A DNA stretch of 64,000 nt from Chelatococcus sambhunathii (lineage in GTDB: Bacteria; Pseudomonadota; Alphaproteobacteria; Rhizobiales; Methylopilaceae). Positions 29,878 to 38,558 of this stretch are shown here, piece by piece. Location: contig JADBEO010000005.1 in the NCBI GenBank assembly GCA_031316315.1, positions 1-64,000 on the forward strand, given 5' to 3'. A program made the position numbers and the translations under genes. Position 1 is the first letter of the stretch. Each line of letters starts with the position of its first letter. The notes beneath the pieces were generated by a model. The model searched no databases, was not told where the DNA came from, and saw only the letters and a program-made list of their open reading frames with translations.

Positions 29878-30756
29878 TCAGACCATGGCCGCTTCGGAGG
29901 CCGCCGAGGGATGGCGCTCGACCAAGGCGCGGCGAAGCTTTTCCAGCGCGCGGTTCTCGATCTGGCGGACGCGTTCCTTAGAGATGCCGAGCCGCTCGCC
30001 CAGCGCCTCGAGCGTCACCGCGTTCTCGGCGAGCCGGCGGGCGCGCACGATCTTGAGCTCGCGCTCGTTGAGCACGTCGAGCGCGCCGCGAAGCCAGCGC
30101 ACACGCCTCTCGGTGTCGATCGAATCTCCGACCGTCTCGTCCGGCAACGGGGCGCCGTCGACGAGAAAGTCCATGCGCTCCGAAGAAGAGTTCGGGTCGC
30201 TGTCGATCATCGGCGCGTTGAGCGACATGTCAGGGCCGGACAGGCGCGAGTCCATCAGCGCGACGTCCTTGACCGACACGCCAACGGCTTCGGCGATCTT
30301 ATCGTGCAGGGCGCCCGGAGCCATCGCCTCGCCGTTCCGCGACAGCCGCGCGCGAAGGCGGCGGAGGTTGAAGAACAGCGCCTTCTGGGCCGACGAGGTT
30401 CCGCCGCGCACGATCGACCAGTTGCGCAGGATATGGTCCTGGATCGCGGCGCGGATCCACCACGTGGCGTAGGTCGAGAAGCGCACCTCGCGTTCGGGCT
30501 CAAAACGGGCCGCGGCCTCCAGCAGGCCGACATGGCCTTCCTGGATCAGATCCGGCATCGGCAGTCCATAGTGACGGAAGCGAGCGGCGATGGCGATCAC
30601 GAGCCGCATGTGCGCGGCGGCGAGACGATGGAGCGCCTCCTCGTCCTGGTTCTCTTTCCAGGACACCGCAAGCTGGTGTTCCTCCTCCCGTTCCAGAAAG
30701 GGCGCCTCCATGGCGGCCCGAACGAAACGACGGCGAACGCCAGACATTTGCGACAT
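29878..30756 (-). CDS. rpoH2: RNA polymerase sigma-32-type factor (RpoH paralogue)
   Basis: 292 aa with sigma regions 2.1-2.4 (HMRLVIAIAARFRHYGLPMPDLIQEGHVGLLEAAARFEPEREVRFSTYATWWIRAAIQDHI, in pieces), the RpoH-box-like AQKALFFNLRRL, and region 4.2 (TLEALGERLGISKERVRQIENRALEKL). The RpoH box differs from the canonical QRKLFFNLR of the second copy at 51243-52124. It directs polymerase to heat or oxidative-stress promoters. ATG 30756 follows GGGGAG; the longer frame to 30837 is unlikely. carD lies upstream on the same strand. Confidence 0.88.
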   Translation of the reverse strand: MSQMSGVRRRFVRAAMEAPFLEREEEHQLAVSWKENQDEEALHRLAAAHMRLVIAIAARFRHYGLPMPDLIQEGHVGLLEAAARFEPEREVRFSTYATWWIRAAIQDHILRNWSIVRGGTSSAQKALFFNLRRLRARLSRNGEAMAPGALHDKIAEAVGVSVKDVALMDSRLSGPDMSLNAPMIDSDPNSSSERMDFLVDGAPLPDETVGDSIDTERRVRWLRGALDVLNERELKIVRARRLAENAVTLEALGERLGISKERVRQIENRALEKLRRALVERHPSAASEAAMV

Positions 30757-30937
30757 CGTGGAACTCCCCAGGTCCGCATCGCCGGCGGACGACGCTTCGG
30801 TGCAGGAACGTCCGAGCGCGGAAAAAGGCCCTCGCAAAAATGGAAATTGGCGTTCACGGTTTCGTGATCAAGTCCGGCTGACACTTGCCGAACGGCTCTA
30901 GGGATCCATGCGCACGCGGATGGCCTTAGCTTGCGCA

Positions 30938-30970
30938 ATAAAAAAGCCCGGCCGAGGCCGGGCTTTTTTT
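30938..30970 (-). terminator. Strong terminator after carD
   Basis: A run of A, GCCCGGC, loop CGAG, GCCGGGC, then seven T. Read on the minus strand it follows carD; the A/T symmetry makes it able to work both ways, but no plus-strand gene enters it. Confidence 0.88.
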
Positions 30971-30995
30971 CAACAGTGCGACAATGCGATCTCGC

Positions 30996-31571
30996 TCAGG
31001 CGGCCTCGTCCTGCGCGTCCTCGAGCTCGGCCTCCTCCGACTTCGGAGCGCGGCGCGGACCCTTGGCGAGCTGCGCCTCGATTAGCTTCTGGGCCTCAGA
31101 GTCGGTCAGCTTCTGCACCGCCGCGACCTCGCGCATCATGCGGTCGAGGGCGGACTCGTAGAGCTGCCGCTCACTGTACGACTGCTCCGGCTGGGTATCG
31201 GCGCGGAATAGGTCGCGGACCACCTCGGCGATCGCGATCAGGTCGCCCGAGTTGATCTTCGCCTCGTATTCCTGCGCGCGGCGGCTCCACATGGTCTTCT
31301 TCACGCGAGCGCGGCCGGTCAGCGTCTCGAGGCCCTTGGTCACGAGATCGGGCTCGGACAACTTACGCATGCCGGCGGAAGTCACCTTCGCCACGGGCAC
31401 GCGCAGGGTCATCTTGTCCTTCTCGAAGGAGATGACGAACAGCTCGAGCGAATGTCCGGCGATCGACTGCTCCTCGATCGCGACGATCCGGCCCACGCCG
31501 TGGGACGGATAGACGACATGCTCGCCGGTCTTGAAACCCTGCTTGCCCTGCGACGTCTTCTTGATGGTCAT
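30996..31571 (-). CDS. carD: CarD/CdnL-type transcription regulator
   Basis: 191 aa: an RNA-polymerase-interacting Tudor-like domain (FKTGEHVVYPSHGVGRIVAIEEQSIAG ... MTLRVPVAKVTSAGMRKLS, in pieces) and a helical DNA-binding domain (RRAQEYEAKINSGDLIAIAEVVRDL, YSERQLYESALDRMMREVAA) with a short acidic tail. It binds RNAP beta subunit and stabilises open complexes, mainly at rRNA and stress promoters. The ATG at 31571 follows GGGAGTGCGGA; an extension to 31661 is not supported. It sits between fdxA and rpoH, a common order in Hyphomicrobiales. Confidence 0.93.
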   Translation of the reverse strand: MTIKKTSQGKQGFKTGEHVVYPSHGVGRIVAIEEQSIAGHSLELFVISFEKDKMTLRVPVAKVTSAGMRKLSEPDLVTKGLETLTGRARVKKTMWSRRAQEYEAKINSGDLIAIAEVVRDLFRADTQPEQSYSERQLYESALDRMMREVAAVQKLTDSEAQKLIEAQLAKGPRRAPKSEEAELEDAQDEAA

Positions 31572-31891
31572 TCCGATCCGCACTCCCTGTCGCCCCGGCC
31601 GAACGGGCCGAACTCCGACGAAACCGGCGGACAGCGCCGGCGCTCCAGTCGTCACGCGCAAGCGGCCTCAACAGCTGGGCTGCGAGGCCATCGCCCTTTC
31701 GACCGTCAAGACGAGCCTTACCCGCCGTGCGAACGGCGGCGCGGAAGGCGATCGTCATCAGGATGAGTGCCGAAAGTTTCCCGTCACATCACGGACGGTG
31801 CGGCGTCACATTCGACCGTGCGTCTTATGTACCACAGAGATGGGCAAAAATCAATCAATCGGGCCGCGGCGGAGCGCGCGAGGGCCGGCGC
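31572..31891. other. carD-fdxA intergenic region
   Basis: 320 bases on the minus strand between fdxA and carD. The AT-rich stretch (31835-31860) near the fdxA end probably contains the carD promoter. No gene or clear repeat is visible. Confidence 0.4.
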
Positions 31892-32230
31892 TCAGTCTCC
31901 TTCGCCGGGCTCGGGCGAAAAATACTGCTCCAGCTTGTTCGGCTTGCCGTCGAACTCCTTGGCGTCCGCCGGAGGGTCGCGCTTGATCGTGATGTTCGGC
32001 CAGCTGCGCGCATATTCGCCGTTGAGCTTGACCCAGGACTCCAGGCCCGACTCCGTGTCGGGCTTGATCGCCTCGGCCGGGCATTCCGGCTCGCACACCC
32101 CGCAGTCGATGCATTCGTCCGGATGGATGACGAGCATGTTCTCGCCCTCGTAGAAACAGTCCACGGGGCAGACCTCGACGCAGTCCATGTACTTGCAGCG
32201 GATGCAGTTGTCGGTGACCACGTAGGTCAT
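31892..32230 (-). CDS. fdxA: Seven-iron ferredoxin
   Basis: 112 aa. Two clusters: [14 protein letters not shown] (3Fe-4S / 4Fe-4S side) and [12 protein letters not shown] (4Fe-4S). The C-terminal extension ([17 protein letters not shown]) is typical of FdxA from alphaproteobacteria. It is a cytosolic electron carrier. It lies in the conserved order S4 protein - fdxA - carD - rpoH, here separated from the S4 gene by a transporter and a carbonic-anhydrase fragment. Confidence 0.95.
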   Translation of the reverse strand: MTYVVTDNCIRCKYMDCVEVCPVDCFYEGENMLVIHPDECIDCGVCEPECPAEAIKPDTESGLESWVKLNGEYARSWPNITIKRDPPADAKEFDGKPNKLEQYFSPEPGEGD

Positions 32231-32346
32231 CGCGCTCTCCTCGAATACGAGCGCTCGACGTAGCGAAGGCGCCGGGAGCGCGCAAGGCCCCGGCGCCTCT
32301 GGACTGTCATGCGTTCGTCTGGAGCGACGTTTCGGTCAGCTCCGCG

Positions 32347-33897
32347 TCACCCGCTGACGCCGGAAAGCGCGGCCGCGAGGCGTCGTTCGTGCGGCGTCTT
32401 GCGCCCGGCGATCTTCACGGTCGATCCCTCCGCGCGGCGCCCGGCCCATTCGGTGATGAGCTCCCGCGTCGTGTGGTCGATGTAGTCGAGCCGCTTGGTT
32501 TCGATGGTCACGCGCGTGCCCGCCGGCACCGCCGCCAGCTCTCGCTCGAGCGCGGGCAGCTGCAGGAAGGTCGCCGAGCCCGCGAGCTTGAGCGCGACCT
32601 CGCCGTCGCCGCTCTCATGGCTGCGGACGACGAGATAGCGGCGCTTGAGATGCGGCAGCACCTCGACAAGGGCGAGGCCGAGCCCGACGAGGACGCCGGT
32701 CAGCAGGTCGACCGCCACCACGACGATCAGCGTCGCCGCCCAGACCGCGGCCGGCAGCGGCCCGTGCCGGCGCAACAGCCCACGGGCGTGCTCGAATTGG
32801 ATCAGGCGCCAGCCGGTGACCACGAGGATGCCGGCGAGCGCCGCCGTCGGCACGAGCTCCAGCGCGGACGGCATCGCGGCGACGAAGGCGAGCAACCAGA
32901 CGCCGTGCAGGATCGCCGACCAGCGCGACGCCGCGCCGGCCTGCACGTTCGCCGAGGAGCGCACGATCACGCCCGTCATCGGCAGCGCGCCGAACATTCC
33001 GCAGACCGCGTTGCCGACGCCCTGCGCCGAGAGCTCGCGATTGTAGGCCGCACGCGGTCCGTCATGCATCTTGTCGACGGCGGCCGCCGACAGCATCGTC
33101 TCAGCGCTCGCGATCACCGCAATGACGACGACGGCGAGGAGAACGTTGAGGTCTGCGAGCCGGCCGAACTCGGCGAGGCCGGGCAGGCTGGTCACGCCGG
33201 CGAAGACGTTCTCCGGCGCCTTCACGTGCTTGATCGGCAGAGTGAGCAGGTTCGCGACCAGCGTGCCGGCCGCGACGCCCACCAGCGCGCCGGGCAGCAG
33301 CTTCAGGCGCTGCGGCCTGAGCTTCTCCCAGCCGATCATAGCGAGGATTGTGATCAGGCCGACGGGCAGCGCCAAGGCGCCGGTCGGGGTCGCGAGCTTC
33401 AACACGTCGCCGAAAGCGCCCGGAATCGCGATGAGGCTCTCAAGCGCGGTCGGCAACGGCGCGGCGTCGATCAGCACGTGGAGCTGGACCACGACGATCA
33501 GCACGCCGATGCCCGCGAGCATGCCCTGGACGACCGCGGGCGAGATGGCGCGGAACCATGCGCCGAAGCCGAGCATGCCGGCCGCGATCTGGAGCAGCCC
33601 TGCGGCGAGCACGATCGGGCCGAGCGACGCGATCCCGTGCTCGCGAACGATCTCGAACACGACGACGGCGAGGCCCGCCGCCGGCCCGCTGACCTGCAGC
33701 GGCGCGCCGCCGATCAGGCCGACGAGTATGCCTCCGACGACGCCGGAGATGATGCCGGCTTCCGCCGGAACGCCCGAGGCGAGCGCGATGCCGAGGCAGA
33801 GCGGGATCGCCACCATGAAGACGACGATGGAGACCGGCAGGTCGCGGGAGAGCGTCGCCGGCAGGGACAAGCGCGATGAAGCGGAGGAAGGTTTCAT
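32347..33897 (-). CDS. SulP-family anion transporter with STAS domain
   Basis: 516 aa. A SulP/SLC26 permease core with about 12-14 membrane segments: LPVSIVVFMVAIPLCLGIALASGVPAEAGIISGVVGG at TM1-2 (in pieces) and the signature GAPLQVSGPAAGLAVVV, then a C-terminal STAS domain (TFLQLPALERELAAVPAGTRVTIETKRLDYIDHTTRELI, in pieces). The carbonic-anhydrase-like gene directly upstream (12-base gap) suggests bicarbonate as substrate, as in known SulP-carbonic anhydrase pairs. This pair is inserted between the S4 gene and fdxA. Confidence 0.85.
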   Translation of the reverse strand: MKPSSASSRLSLPATLSRDLPVSIVVFMVAIPLCLGIALASGVPAEAGIISGVVGGILVGLIGGAPLQVSGPAAGLAVVVFEIVREHGIASLGPIVLAAGLLQIAAGMLGFGAWFRAISPAVVQGMLAGIGVLIVVVQLHVLIDAAPLPTALESLIAIPGAFGDVLKLATPTGALALPVGLITILAMIGWEKLRPQRLKLLPGALVGVAAGTLVANLLTLPIKHVKAPENVFAGVTSLPGLAEFGRLADLNVLLAVVVIAVIASAETMLSAAAVDKMHDGPRAAYNRELSAQGVGNAVCGMFGALPMTGVIVRSSANVQAGAASRWSAILHGVWLLAFVAAMPSALELVPTAALAGILVVTGWRLIQFEHARGLLRRHGPLPAAVWAATLIVVVAVDLLTGVLVGLGLALVEVLPHLKRRYLVVRSHESGDGEVALKLAGSATFLQLPALERELAAVPAGTRVTIETKRLDYIDHTTRELITEWAGRRAEGSTVKIAGRKTPHERRLAAALSGVSG

Positions 33898-33909
33898 GGC
33901 GCGCTCCTC

Positions 33910-34245
33910 TTATTCCGCCGCCGCGATGACGGCCGGAATCGCCGCGCGCGACGCCGGGGCGATTCCGGCCGTCACCTCGAGAGCCGTCACGCCGTATTCG
34001 GCCGCGGAGGGCGCCCCGCCGGTCATCCGGGCGAAGGGCGGGACGATGTCGCCGGCGTTGCGGCGAACGAAGAGTTCGCCCGGCTGCGCCTGCGCGATCA
34101 GCTCGGGCGCGACCCGGCTGTCGGCGCAGGCGACGACGAGGGCGTTGGAGTTTTGTCCGTCCCGCGCAAGGCGCTGGTAGAGCGCCTCGTCGCGGCTCAA
34201 GGCCTCGCGCTGGAAACGTGAGGCGGCGCGGATGATGTCGGCCAT
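33910..34245 (-). pseudogene. Truncated beta-class carbonic anhydrase
   Basis: 111 aa. The N-terminal half of a beta-carbonic anhydrase is clear: ADIIRAASRFQREAL, ALVVACADSRVAPELI with the zinc/catalytic CxDSR motif (Cys40, Asp42, Arg44), and FVRRNAGDIVPP. The second half, with the other zinc ligands in the H-S-x-C-G motif, is absent: after AAEYGVTALE the frame runs into an Ala-rich tail and stops. Family members are normally about 200-230 aa. Catalysis is therefore not expected. The end of the coding sequence contains a 17-bp inverted repeat. AAGGAG precedes the ATG at 34245, and sulP follows after 12 bases, so transcription and coupling seem intact. Confidence 0.75.
33927..33974. repeat. 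17-bp perfect inverted repeat in the carbonic anhydrase 3' end
   Basis: TGACGGCCGGAATCGCC (33927-33943) and its exact complement (33958-33974) flank a 14-base loop. It lies at the truncation point of the carbonic-anhydrase gene and directly before sulP. It could be the scar of a palindromic element or an RNA hairpin controlling sulP. Confidence 0.75.
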
Positions 34246-34580
34246 TTGCGGCTCCTTCGATCCTGGGTTTCGTTGCGTATCCCGCACTGCACAAACGGAA
34301 GGCCGCAGATCGCATTTTCCCGGGCGTGGACAACCGCTCACACGCCGTCGTGACAGTTCAAAGATTGTGCGATCTGAATAAATCTTCAGCAGACGCGCGG
34401 GCGTTGTCGATTTGCCGCAGCGCCGCGAACAAATCGCCTTCTTGGATGCCAATAATTGCTAAGCCCGCCGCGTTAGACAGCGTTGAACGTCAGGTTAGAG
34501 TTCGGTGAGAAGTTTGTTGTTTGACAGCCCGACGCCGAAGCAGTTTGCGTCGATTATTATGAAAATGACAGAATGGACGA
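34246..34580. other. Intergenic region between carbonic anhydrase fragment and S4 protein
   Basis: 335 bases, AT-richer than the neighbours, presumably with the promoter for the carbonic anhydrase-sulP pair. No gene, repeat or terminator could be supported. Confidence 0.4.
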
Positions 34581-34895
34581 TTACGGGCTCTGCTGCGGCG
34601 CAGTCGAAATCGGCGGCTGGAGCTGTCTGTAGAGCCCTTGCGCCTCCTCCGCCGGCCCGCGGCGAGCGCCGAAAGCGATCACTTCGAGGACCCGGACGGC
34701 GCTGTCGAGCGCGATGGTGAGCGTGTCGCCGACGATGAGGCCGCGCCCGGGCGACTTCTCGCGCGCGCCGTTGACGCGGACATGGCCGGACTTCACGAGC
34801 TTCGCGGCGAGCGCCCGCGTCTTGACGACCCGCGCGCGCCAGAGCCAGACGTCCAGCCGCGCGCGCGGCTGAGGGGCCTGATCCCGCTCAGCCAT
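34581..34895 (-). CDS. S4-domain RNA-binding protein (Hsp15-like)
   Basis: 104 aa. The S4 fold starts RARLDVWLWRARVVKTRALAAKLVKSGHVRVNGA (in pieces), then GDTLTIAL. Hsp15/HslR-type proteins recognise stalled 50S subunits with nascent peptide-tRNA. The gene starts 20 bases after the helicase gene ends and is probably co-transcribed with it. Confidence 0.88.
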   Translation of the reverse strand: MAERDQAPQPRARLDVWLWRARVVKTRALAAKLVKSGHVRVNGAREKSPGRGLIVGDTLTIALDSAVRVLEVIAFGARRGPAEEAQGLYRQLQPPISTAPQQSP

Positions 34896-34915
34896 GCGCG
34901 CGGCTCGTCATCCGG

Positions 34916-37900
34916 TCATCCGTTGCGCGGCTTTCCGGAGTCGTCGCGGGTCTTGGGCGACGCCTTGTCCTGCTCGAGCTGGGCCTTCAGCGCCGCGAGC
35001 TTGGCGAAGGGGCTGTCCGGATCCGGCGCGCGCTCCTGGCGGCGCGGCTGCTGGGCGCCGCCGGCGGGCGCGTCGCGGCGCTGGCGGTCGCGGTCCCGGA
35101 ACTCCTGGCGACGGTCGTCGCGGCCACGGTCGGGGCGGCCCTGACGCTGCGGGCGTCCGCCCTCGCCGCCGGCGCGCTGGCCTTCCGGCCGGGGGCCGTC
35201 CGGCCGATTGCCGTCCCGACGCGGAGGCCGTCCGCCTTGGCGCTCGCGGTTCCGCTCGCCGTCCCGGCCGCCATCCCGAGGTCCTTGGCGTTCGGAACGC
35301 TCGCCGCCGCCCTCGCGCCGGCGCTGCTGGTCCGGCCGGCGCGGCCCGCGCTCGCGGCGCTGGAAACCGCCCGGCCGCCAGATCTCGATGAATTCGGGCT
35401 CGGCCTCCGCGGCTTCCACGGTGGGAGTCTGCAACGGCTCTGCGGGCGCAGCGTCCTCGGCCGCCTCGACGACGCCTTCCGCCGCGAGTTCGGCTTCAGC
35501 CGCGTCGGTCTCGACGGGCGCTGGCTCGCTTTCGGCGATCTCTTCCGACGCCTCGGGCGCGACCTCGTCGGAGGCGGCGGGGTCGAGCAGGGCCGGCGCA
35601 TCCTCGGCGACGTCGAAGACCGGGACGTCCTCGGAGGTTTCCTCCGCCGCGACTTCCTCGGCGGTCGCCTCTGCCGGATCGACGGTCTCTTCCGTTGCGA
35701 CGTCGAAACCTGCGCCTTCGGTCGACGTGTCGGCCTCGGCGACGTCGGGCGCCGCGGTCTCGACCGTCTCGGCCACGTCGGCGTCGGCTGGGGTTTCGCT
35801 TGCATCGGCGGCCGGCGCTGTCGCGGCGTCGGGACCCGGAGCGGGCGCCGCGGCGGGCGGCTTCGGTTTGCGCTCCATGCGGTAGCCGAGGGCGCGCAGG
35901 ATGGCGGCGAAATCCTCGCCGGAGCAGCCGGCGAGCGAGGTCATGGCGACCGTCACGGTGAAGCCGTTGCCGTCGGCGGCGCCGGCGGGCGGATTGCCCG
36001 GCGCGCCCGGCTTCCAGGCAATGGCAGGGCGGATGAGGTCGGCGAGACGCTCGAGGATGTCGACGCGGATCGCCCGCGCGCCGCAAACCCTGTAGCCGAG
36101 CGAGCGATAAAGACCCTTGTCGATCGCGGGATCGGCCGGCATCGAGGTCCGGCCGGCGTTGGCGAGATGCACGACGTCGTCCACGCCCGCCTCGCCCTCG
36201 ACCTCGTGGGTCAGCGCCCAGAGTTGGGCGGCGAAGGCGCGCGGGGCCGGCTTCATCAGCGCCGGCAGATAGATGTGGTGGGCGCCGAAGCGCACGCCCT
36301 GCTTGCGCAGCGCCGCGCGGGCGGTCTGGTCGAGGCCCTTGACCTCCTCCGCGACCCGCGCTCGGTCGAGCACGCCGAGCTCTTCGACGATCTGGAAGGC
36401 GACCCCCCGTGCGACGCCGGTCACGTCCTCCGCCTGCTCCAGCGCTTGCAGGCCGCCGAGATGTTTGGTCACCAGCGCCCGGATCCACTGGTCGAGCCGC
36501 TTCTCGACCTGCTCGCGGGCAGCGCCCGTGAGCTGGTCGTCGGCGATCACGCGGATCCTCGGGGCAAGCGTCTTGTCGCCCTTGACAAGCCGACCGACCA
36601 GCTCGCCGAGCCAGCGCACGGCGCCGTCCGCGGCGAGCACGATGTCTGCGTCCGAAGAGTTGGAGAAGCGGTTCGCCCTGGCTTCGATCTCGCCGGCGAG
36701 CGCCTTGGAGGCCGCCGCACGCAGCGCCTTGCCGTCTGGCCCGTCGCCGGTCGCGTCGGGCGCGAACTGGAAGCCCGCGAGCCGGCCGACATGGTGGCCT
36801 TCCACGGAGACATCGCCGTTCTTGTCGATCTCGGCTTCGAGCATCTGATTTTCCCTGAGGCGGCGCATCAGCACGCTGGTGCGCCGGTCGACGAAGCGTT
36901 GGGCGAGCCGTTCGTGCAGGGCGTCGGAGAGTCGATCCTCGACGCCGCGCGTCGTCTCCTGCCAGTGCTCCGGGTCGTCCAGCCAGTCCGGACGGTTCGC
37001 GACGTAGGTCCAGGTCCTGATGTGCGCGATCCGGGCCGACAGCGTGTCGATGTCGCCTTCCGTGCGATCCGTCAAGGCGACGTTCTTCGCGAACCACTCG
37101 GTCGGGACCTTACCCGGCCGCGCCAGGAAGCCATAGAGCTCGCGCAGCAGGTCCGTGTGCTGCGCCGGGGCGATCTTCCGGTAGTCGGGAACCTGGCAGA
37201 CGTCCCAGAGCAGTTCGACAGCTCGTTTCCCGTGGGCGAGCGACCGGACCTCGTGGTCGCGCATCAGCGCCATGAGGGCGCGGACGTCGTCGGCGTCGGG
37301 GGCGCGGGTAAGGCCGGCCTCGGCCGGCGGACGCGATAGACTGTCGAGCAACGCCCCGGCCGAGGCGAAGTCGAGCCGGGAGTTCCGCCACTGCAGCACC
37401 TTCACGCTGTCGAAGGAATGGCCCTCCAGGCGTTCGACGAGCTCCGGCTCCAAAGGCGCGCAACGGCCGGTGGTGCCGAAGGTCCCGTCCTTGAGATGCC
37501 GTCCGGCGCGCCCGGCGATCTGGGCCATTTCCGACGGGTTCAGCCTTCGGAACTGGTGTCCGTCGAACTTCCGGTCGCCGGCGAAGGCGACGTGGTCCAC
37601 GTCGAGATTGAGGCCCATGCCGATCGCGTCGGTCGCGACGAGGTAGTCGACGTCGCCCGACTGGTACATCGCGACCTGCGAATTGCGGGTGCGTGGACTG
37701 AGCGCGCCGAGCACGACGGCCGCGCCGCCCCGCTGGCGGCGGATCAGCTCGGCGATGGCGTAGACCTCCTCCGCGGAGAAGGCGACGATCGCGCTCCTCG
37801 GCGGCAGGCGGGTGACCTTCTTCTCGCCCGCGAAAATAAGGTTCGAGAGCCGCGGCCGCGTCACGATGTTGGCGCCGGGCATCAGCTTCTCGATCAGCGG

Positions 37901-38341
37901 CCGCATCGTCGCGGCCCCGAGGGCCAGCGTCTCGTAGCGGCCGCGCAGGTTCAGCAGGCGGTCGGTAAAGACATGGCCGCGGTCGAGGTCGGCGCAGAGC
38001 TGGATCTCGTCGACGGCCACGAAGTCGACGTCGAGGCCGCGCGGCATGGCCTCCACGGTCGCGACCCAGTAACGGGCGCCCTCGGGCTTGATCTTCTCCT
38101 CGCCGGTGACCAGCGCGACCTTGGCGGCGCCGAGCTTCTCGACCAGCCGGCCGTAGACTTCGCGCGCGAGCAGGCGCAGCGGCAGGCCGATCAGGCCCGA
38201 ACCGTGGCTCGCCATCCGCTCGATCGCGAGATGCGTCTTGCCGGTGTTGGTCGGGCCGAGCACCGCCGTGACGCCCCGCCCGCGTGCGGGCGCAAGGATG
38301 TCGGAGGCCGGGGCCGGCGCGAGGTCCGCGACGTCGCTCAT
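34916..38341 (-). CDS. SUV3-like DEAD/DEAH-box RNA helicase with long disordered tail
   Basis: 1141 aa. Helicase core: Walker A GPTNTGKT (29-36), VDEIQL motif II (about 112), a GALSPRTR segment and the motif VI QIAGRAGRH. The middle (about 400-830) is the alphaproteobacterial mgpS/SUV3-like region. The last 310 residues are low-complexity: an acidic Ala/Glu/Val stretch (about 840-960), then a basic Arg/Gly/Asp-rich stretch (about 980-1100), then a short helix (SPFAKLAALKAQLEQ). The tail is suited to RNA or protein binding. Homologues in Hyphomicrobiales precede the S4 gene in the same way. Confidence 0.9.
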   Translation of the reverse strand: MSDVADLAPAPASDILAPARGRGVTAVLGPTNTGKTHLAIERMASHGSGLIGLPLRLLAREVYGRLVEKLGAAKVALVTGEEKIKPEGARYWVATVEAMPRGLDVDFVAVDEIQLCADLDRGHVFTDRLLNLRGRYETLALGAATMRPLIEKLMPGANIVTRPRLSNLIFAGEKKVTRLPPRSAIVAFSAEEVYAIAELIRRQRGGAAVVLGALSPRTRNSQVAMYQSGDVDYLVATDAIGMGLNLDVDHVAFAGDRKFDGHQFRRLNPSEMAQIAGRAGRHLKDGTFGTTGRCAPLEPELVERLEGHSFDSVKVLQWRNSRLDFASAGALLDSLSRPPAEAGLTRAPDADDVRALMALMRDHEVRSLAHGKRAVELLWDVCQVPDYRKIAPAQHTDLLRELYGFLARPGKVPTEWFAKNVALTDRTEGDIDTLSARIAHIRTWTYVANRPDWLDDPEHWQETTRGVEDRLSDALHERLAQRFVDRRTSVLMRRLRENQMLEAEIDKNGDVSVEGHHVGRLAGFQFAPDATGDGPDGKALRAAASKALAGEIEARANRFSNSSDADIVLAADGAVRWLGELVGRLVKGDKTLAPRIRVIADDQLTGAAREQVEKRLDQWIRALVTKHLGGLQALEQAEDVTGVARGVAFQIVEELGVLDRARVAEEVKGLDQTARAALRKQGVRFGAHHIYLPALMKPAPRAFAAQLWALTHEVEGEAGVDDVVHLANAGRTSMPADPAIDKGLYRSLGYRVCGARAIRVDILERLADLIRPAIAWKPGAPGNPPAGAADGNGFTVTVAMTSLAGCSGEDFAAILRALGYRMERKPKPPAAAPAPGPDAATAPAADASETPADADVAETVETAAPDVAEADTSTEGAGFDVATEETVDPAEATAEEVAAEETSEDVPVFDVAEDAPALLDPAASDEVAPEASEEIAESEPAPVETDAAEAELAAEGVVEAAEDAAPAEPLQTPTVEAAEAEPEFIEIWRPGGFQRRERGPRRPDQQRRREGGGERSERQGPRDGGRDGERNRERQGGRPPRRDGNRPDGPRPEGQRAGGEGGRPQRQGRPDRGRDDRRQEFRDRDRQRRDAPAGGAQQPRRQERAPDPDSPFAKLAALKAQLEQDKASPKTRDDSGKPRNG

Positions 38342-38558
38342 TCAGCGATCCTTAACGGATGGTCGCGGCTAAGGCGACCCGCGGCCCCCAGCCGGCGGAG
38401 GCGGGTTTTGCGAACGGCCCCGGAACGGAGGCGGGCCGAATCGGCGACCTGCGAGGAATTCGCGATTCGTTCCAACTGGTTAGCGTCGCGCGGCGTACTC
38501 TTGATTAACCATAGCGGATGAATCGGAGACGAAGCCCGCGACGGAATGAGCGCGCCGT

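Noticed and set aside
30590-30901. Frame on the plus strand opposite rpoH
   Set aside because: Antisense shadow of rpoH with no features of its own.
35237-37339. A 700-codon plus-strand frame
   Set aside because: Entirely antisense to the SUV3-like helicase gene, no ribosome site and no known domain.
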